Below the pieces are notes generated by a model. The model was not told the origin of the DNA. It did not search any database and saw only the letters and a program-made list of their open reading frames with translations. A program made the position numbers and the translations under genes. Below are positions 5,864-9,843 of a DNA stretch of 9,843 nucleotides, one piece after another (within the stretch, counting starts at the first letter, position 1; every line of letters starts with the position of its first letter). Location: contig JACMNZ010000207.1 of NCBI GenBank assembly GCA_014378285.1, forward strand, positions 1-9,843, in the 5' to 3' direction. The stretch is from Pseudopedobacter sp. GTDB lineage: Bacteria; Bacteroidota; Bacteroidia; Sphingobacteriales; Sphingobacteriaceae.

Positions 5864-6486
5864 TCTTCTTTAGATTTTCTCACTTTAGCTAAATGTTGGT
5901 AATCGTCATCTGCTGATCTAAAACCAACTGCTGCTATTACTACGGAAGTCAGGTTTTTTTCTTCTAAGCCTAAAATCTCATCAAAATCTGCATTGTTAAA
6001 TCCTTCCATAGGGCAGGCATCAAAATCAGCGATTGCTGCGGTTTCTAACAAAACTCCTAAAGCAATGTAAGCTTGTTTTGCATTCCAAATTGCTAATTCT
6101 TCTTGTGAGCGAGAGTTTACAGTGCCTTTCATAGTGTCAACAAAACCTTGTATATCTATAACATCTATCGTTCTTGTTACTGCAATGTTTTTTGCATAAT
6201 CATCTACATGTTGCGTAGTGTAGTTTTTTGTAATTGCAAAAACAAAAATATGAGAAGCATCTGCTAATTGTGGTTGACCGTAGGCTGCTGCTTTCAATTT
6301 TTCTTTAATTTCTTGATTGCTTATTACAACAATTTGGTAAGGTTGTAATCCGTAAGAACTTGGAGCTAACTGAACAGCGTCCAACAATAAATTCAATTCG
6401 CTATCGCTTAGCTTTTTACTGTTATCAAAACCTTTAGTTGCGTATCTCCAGTTTAAAGCAGTTATTATTTCTTGATTATTTTTCAT
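5845..6486 (-). CDS. NAD(P)H-dependent nitroreductase, NfsB-like, FMN-binding
   Basis: This 213-residue cytoplasmic flavoenzyme of the nitroreductase family reduces nitroaromatics, quinones or similar acceptors with NAD(P)H; the natural substrate is unknown. Recognised FMN-contact motifs are RYATKGFD (R14, K18; compare RHSTKAFD in E. coli NfsB), APSSYGLQPYQ (41-51), the PMEGF loop (159-163; E161 and G162) and KVRKS near the C-terminus (K201, R203). Helix NAKQAYIALGVLLETAA (135-151) is the conserved dimer-core helix. Length matches the E. coli enzyme at 217 residues, and no key residue is missing. The ATG at 6484-6486 fits the family start. The gene lies 69 bp downstream of the MscS gene on the same strand but has its own -7-like box at 6501-6508, so separate expression is likely. 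Confidence 0.93.
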   Translation of the reverse strand: MKNNQEIITALNWRYATKGFDNSKKLSDSELNLLLDAVQLAPSSYGLQPYQIVVISNQEIKEKLKAAAYGQPQLADASHIFVFAITKNYTTQHVDDYAKNIAVTRTIDVIDIQGFVDTMKGTVNSRSQEELAIWNAKQAYIALGVLLETAAIADFDACPMEGFNNADFDEILGLEEKNLTSVVIAAVGFRSADDDYQHLAKVRKSKEDLFIHV

Positions 6487-6500
6487 TTATTTTTTTTGCC

Positions 6501-6529
6501 CAAAAATAGATGTTTGAACATTTATTTTT
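6501..6529 (-). promoter_or_regulatory. Nitroreductase -7 element within an inverted repeat
   Basis: On the minus strand 6508-6501 reads TATTTTTG, matching TAnnTTTG, and would start transcription about 8-10 nt upstream of the ATG. The surrounding 6502-6529 is a near-perfect inverted repeat: inner arms ATGTT and AACAT around TG, and outer arms AAAAATA and TATTTTT, with one mismatch pair. Overlap of symmetry and promoter suggests an operator for a dimeric repressor, but the -33 box is poor and the sequence is AT-rich. Confidence 0.35.
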
Positions 6530-6555
6530 TAATGCTTTTAGGTTAAATGACAATT

Positions 6556-7665
6556 TTATGATTTTAAAAAATCTTGGTCTTTATTTCCGATAAATTCTGC
6601 TCTGGTTCTTGGTAAACTATTTGGATAATTTTTTTGGATAAAAGTGATTAATCCTTCTCTAATGTCGCAACGCAAATCAAAAGCATCAGATGAGTTATTT
6701 GCACTCATTAAAACTCTCACTTCCATTACACGCTCTTTAGTATCTGTTACTTGTACAACTTTAACTTTTTTGTCCCACAATTTATGGTTGTCTAACAAAC
6801 GGTCATATTCTTTTCTTAAATCTTCTAATGGCAAAGTATAATCAACATACAAAAAAACAGTTCCTAAAATTTCTGCAGAAATCCTAGTCCAGTTTTGAAA
6901 AGGTTTTTCAATAAAATAAGTAATGGGTAAAATCAATCGGCGGTGGTCCCAAATATGAATTACTACATAAGTCAGTGTAATTTCTTCCACTTTTCCCCAT
7001 TCGCCCTCAACAACCAAAACATCATCAATACGGATGGGCTGGGTAAATGCAATTTGAAAACCAGCCAATAAATTCCCTAAAGATTTTTGTGCCGCAAAAC
7101 CTATAATAATCCCCCCAATACCAACACTGGTTAAAAGTCCGGTACCAATTTTTCGCATACCTTCAAAACTAAAAAGTATGGCCGCAACGGTTAAAACTAA
7201 AATTAATGCAACTAAAAATTTCTTTAAAAACTGTAACTGAGTCCTTATTTTACGTTCCCTAAGGTTGTTTTCTTTTTTTAAATCATAAGTAGAGATAAAA
7301 AAATCTTGGATAACCTTTATCAAATTAATTAAGATATATGAAAACGATATGATCAAACCTATCTCAATTACTTTGTCTAAAACACTTCTTTCTAATTTAG
7401 AAAGCCGCATAAGGTTAGAGAAAGAATTTATGGAAACCAACGGAAGAAAAAAATTGAGGGGTTTACTTAAATGTAAAACTATTGATCTTAAAAAACTAAA
7501 GCGCTCATGCTTTCTATAATAGGAGGTTAGTCTAAAGAATAATGCCTTAAGTACAAACGCAAAAACAATAGAAATTAATAGAATAATGATATTGAAAATA
7601 AAATCTGGAAGATGATTTATGTAAGAAAAAATATTGGTATCTAAGTTAAGTTGGGTTATGACCAT
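6556..7665 (-). CDS. Mechanosensitive ion channel, MscS family
   Basis: This 369-residue inner-membrane channel opens under membrane tension to release solutes during osmotic downshock. Probable membrane helices lie at about 21-45, 62-80, 100-123 and 148-168. These are followed by the pore helix (about 173-208, GTGLLTSVGIGGIIIGFAAQ then KSLGNLLAGFQIAFTQP), with the Gly/Ala-rich packing typical of MscS TM3. The beta domain follows (IRIDDVLVVEGEWGKVEEI, then LPITYFIEKPFQNW at 246-259), and the cytoplasmic alpha/beta domain runs to the end. It has one more N-terminal membrane pair than E. coli MscS (286 residues), a common layout in Bacteroidota. The start at 7663-7665 gives a short polar N-terminus before the first helix. 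It is divergent from the trehalose gene across 159 bp. Confidence 0.93.
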   Translation of the reverse strand: MVITQLNLDTNIFSYINHLPDFIFNIIILLISIVFAFVLKALFFRLTSYYRKHERFSFLRSIVLHLSKPLNFFLPLVSINSFSNLMRLSKLERSVLDKVIEIGLIISFSYILINLIKVIQDFFISTYDLKKENNLRERKIRTQLQFLKKFLVALILVLTVAAILFSFEGMRKIGTGLLTSVGIGGIIIGFAAQKSLGNLLAGFQIAFTQPIRIDDVLVVEGEWGKVEEITLTYVVIHIWDHRRLILPITYFIEKPFQNWTRISAEILGTVFLYVDYTLPLEDLRKEYDRLLDNHKLWDKKVKVVQVTDTKERVMEVRVLMSANNSSDAFDLRCDIREGLITFIQKNYPNSLPRTRAEFIGNKDQDFLKS

Positions 7666-7824
7666 AGCATGTATATTTTATAATTTAGGTAAATTACGAT
7701 CAAAATTCTTGCCTTTATTAAACTGGCAGCCTATTTTTTTTATTAAAATATTAATATAATCAATGATTGGTGGTAGCATTATTGCTTATTTTTAAATGAG
7801 ACCAACCATCCTTATCTACAAATT
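7666..7824. promoter_or_regulatory. Divergent promoter region, MscS and trehalose genes
   Basis: The region must contain the start signals for two diverging genes. On the plus strand, TTG at 7767-7769 and TATTTTTA at 7787-7794 (7 of 8 match to TAnnTTTG) are 17 bp apart and would give a leader of about 25 nt for the trehalose gene. An imperfect inverted repeat (ATGATTGGT at 7763-7771 and ACCAACCAT at 7801-7809, 8 of 9 paired) brackets that candidate promoter. No equally good minus-strand box is seen for the MscS gene. Confidence 0.35.
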
Positions 7825-9843
7825 ATGAGTAAGACTATTATTATTTCTAACCGTTTACCAGTAAAAATCGCTAAAGAAAACGAAGAATATTATTTAAAAA
7901 TGAGTGAAGGAGGTTTAGCAACTGGTTTAGGATCAATTTATAAAGAAGGAGAAAATATTTGGATTGGCTGGGCAGGTTTAGACGTTCCAAAAAATGATGA
8001 ACAAGAAATTACAGATAAACTAATGCAAGAAAATCTTTTCCCGGTTTTTTTATCCCCAAAAGAAATCCAGAATTATTACGAAGGTTTTTCTAATGAAACC
8101 TTGTGGCCTATATTTCATTACATGAGTACTTACGCCCAGTATGAGCAAGAATATTGGGATTACTATAGATTGGTAAATGAAAAATTTAAAAATATTGTAC
8201 TAAAAATTGCCAAACCAGGCGATATTATCTGGATACATGATTACCAGTTATTGTTGCTTCCGCAGATGATAAGAGAGGAATTGCCAAACACTACAATTGG
8301 GTTTTTTCAACATATTCCATTTCCGTCTTATGAACTTTTTAGGCTGATACCCTGGCGAGTTGAATTACTGACCGGAATGTTAGGTGCTGATTTAATAGGT
8401 TTTCATACTTATGATGATGTTAGACATTTTACCAGTTCTGCAACTAGGGTTTTACCAATACAAACAACTGCAAATATCATTCATAAAGATGATAGAAACA
8501 TTACCATTGATGCTTTCCCGATGGGAATTGATGCTAAAAAGTTTAACGATCTAACATTCTCCAAAGAAGTTTTACACGAGAAAGAAATTTACAATCAAAT
8601 AATTGGCGAAACCAAAATTATTCTTTCAATAGATCGCTTAGATTACAGTAAAGGGATAATACAAAGGCTTTTGGCATTTGATAAAGTTTTAGAAGAAAAC
8701 CCTCAATACATAGAAAAAATAGCTATGCACATGATTGTTGTGCCCTCTCGAGATACCATTCCTCAATATCGAGATTTAAGAGATGATATAGACAAATTGG
8801 TTGGCAATATAAATTCAAGATATAGAACTGCCGCTTGGCATCCCATTCATTATTTTTATCGCTCTTTTCCGATAGAAACGCCTTCTTCCTTATATTCTAG
8901 GGCAGATATTTGTTTGGTTACGCCAATGCGGGATGGGATGAATTTAGTGAGTAAAGAATATATTGCCAGCAAAACAGATGAAACTGGCGTTTTGATTTTG
9001 AGCGAAATGGCCGGAGCGTCTAAAGAATTAATTGAGGCTTTAATTGTTAATCCCAATAATTTGGGAGAAATGTACCGAGCAATTGTTGAGGCATTAGAAA
9101 TGCCAGAAGAAGAGAAAATCTCAAGGATGAAAAACTTGCGGGAAACAGTAATGAAATTTGATATCAACCATTGGGTAAAAATATTTATGAATCAATTGGA
9201 AGAGGTAAAAGAGGGTGAAAAATCTAGAATGGCAAAATATGTAAATCAAGATTTAAAATTTCAGTTTAAAGAAGCCATTAAAGCATCAGCAAAAAGAGTT
9301 TTCTTTATAGATTATGATGGCACATTGGTCAACTTTAATGGAAATCCGCTAGAAGCGAAACCAGACGAAGAACTGTATCAAATCATTAATGATTTAAATA
9401 AAGACGAGCGAAACCAAATCGTTATCATCAGCGGGAGAAAATATGAGACTTTAAGCGAGTGGTTTGGGCATTTACCTATAGATTTAATTGCAGAACATGG
9501 CGCTTGGAAAAAATATGATGGTGAAGATTGGCAAGAGGAGCCCAACCTTTCAGATAAATGGAAACAAGGCGTAAGGCACATGTTAGAATCTTATTCTGAT
9601 AGAACGGCAGGTAGTTTTATAGAAGAAAAACGCTTCTCTTTAGCATGGCATTATAGAAAGGTAGAAAAAGGTTTGGGAGAATTGCGAGCAAATGAATTGA
9701 TTAGTAATATGAGATATTTAACCCGAGAAAAAGGGCTACAATTATTACCAGGAAATAAGGTTGTAGAAATTAAAAATGCAGAAATAAATAAAGGTAAAGC
9801 AGCCGCATCTTATATTTATGGCAAGGATTTCGATTTTATTATG
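7825..9843 (+). CDS. otsA: Trehalose-6-phosphate synthase/phosphatase fusion (3' end cut by window)
   Basis: The frame is open for 673 codons from the ATG at 7825 to the window edge, so the C-terminus is missing. The N-terminal 465 residues are a GT20 trehalose-6-phosphate synthase (UDP- or ADP-glucose plus glucose-6-phosphate): SNRLPV (8-13), EGGLATGL (28-35), IHDYQLLLLP (137-146), GFFQHIPFP (159-167), SIDRLDYSKG (268-277, with R271 and K276 as the donor-phosphate contacts) and PMRDGMNLVSKEY (367-379). A HAD-type trehalose-6-phosphate phosphatase follows: motif I DYDGT (D496, D498), motif II IISGR (534-538), and a Lys-containing region EIKNAEINKGKAA (648-660). The acidic GDD motif would lie just past the edge. 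The fusion makes trehalose in one polypeptide, a cytoplasmic osmo- and stress-protectant. It is divergent from the MscS gene, which fits an osmotic role. Full length is probably about 730 residues. Confidence 0.95.
   Translation, partial: MSKTIIISNRLPVKIAKENEEYYLKMSEGGLATGLGSIYKEGENIWIGWAGLDVPKNDEQEITDKLMQENLFPVFLSPKEIQNYYEGFSNETLWPIFHYMSTYAQYEQEYWDYYRLVNEKFKNIVLKIAKPGDIIWIHDYQLLLLPQMIREELPNTTIGFFQHIPFPSYELFRLIPWRVELLTGMLGADLIGFHTYDDVRHFTSSATRVLPIQTTANIIHKDDRNITIDAFPMGIDAKKFNDLTFSKEVLHEKEIYNQIIGETKIILSIDRLDYSKGIIQRLLAFDKVLEENPQYIEKIAMHMIVVPSRDTIPQYRDLRDDIDKLVGNINSRYRTAAWHPIHYFYRSFPIETPSSLYSRADICLVTPMRDGMNLVSKEYIASKTDETGVLILSEMAGASKELIEALIVNPNNLGEMYRAIVEALEMPEEEKISRMKNLRETVMKFDINHWVKIFMNQLEEVKEGEKSRMAKYVNQDLKFQFKEAIKASAKRVFFIDYDGTLVNFNGNPLEAKPDEELYQIINDLNKDERNQIVIISGRKYETLSEWFGHLPIDLIAEHGAWKKYDGEDWQEEPNLSDKWKQGVRHMLESYSDRTAGSFIEEKRFSLAWHYRKVEKGLGELRANELISNMRYLTREKGLQLLPGNKVVEIKNAEINKGKAAASYIYGKDFDFIM

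Noticed and set aside
8856..9581. Two minus-strand open frames (8856-9167 and 9378-9581) opposite the trehalose gene
   Set aside because: The plus strand encodes an intact, motif-rich trehalose enzyme over the whole stretch.

Overview
The window is AT-rich (roughly two thirds A+T) and reads as chromosomal DNA of a Bacteroidota, most likely a Pedobacter/Sphingobacteriaceae-like organism. The clues are genes without clear Shine-Dalgarno sites, promoter -7 elements of the TAnnTTTG type, a SusC/FecA-style TonB receptor with an N-terminal carboxypeptidase-regulatory-like domain, a 160-residue Bacteroidota-restricted hypothetical protein, and a decayed copy of what looks like a common Bacteroidota intergenic repeat. 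The species call is inference from these traits.

Layout. Positions 1-454 hold no confident gene, but they do hold a repeat-like hairpin element (105-193) and a pair of imperfect direct repeats (298-341 and 391-436). Reading right to left on the minus strand come a TonB-dependent receptor (1901-4363), a periplasmic thioredoxin-fold protein (1189-1617) and a conserved hypothetical protein (455-937), each separated by 250-280 bp. The receptor has a readable promoter with an 18-bp perfect palindrome just upstream, which resembles a DtxR/SirR/MntR-type metal-regulator operator. Further upstream lies a short protein-like open stretch with no start codon, a possible gene remnant.

On the plus strand a two-gene unit follows: a small lipoprotein (4668-4880) and, 12 bp later, a secreted Lys/Asn/Gln-rich protein (4893-5765) carrying a compact Cys-His...His-x2-His...Cys module. 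It converges on a minus-strand nitroreductase (5845-6486). A perfect bidirectional terminator separates the two, and a perfect 24-bp palindrome covers the nitroreductase stop codon. Upstream of the nitroreductase, on the same strand, is an MscS-family mechanosensitive channel (6556-7665).

The right end holds a divergently transcribed trehalose-6-phosphate synthase/phosphatase fusion (7825 to the window edge, 673 codons visible, 3' end missing). The MscS channel and the trehalose enzyme share a 159-bp divergent intergenic region and form a plausible osmotic-stress pair: one makes a compatible solute and the other releases solutes on hypo-osmotic shock.

I did not find a CRISPR array, tRNA, rRNA, insertion sequence or a clearly new multi-gene system. 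The most unusual items are the secreted CH...HxxHGDxxGxC protein with its lipoprotein partner, the palindromes at 4430 and 5840, and the intergenic repeats at the left end.
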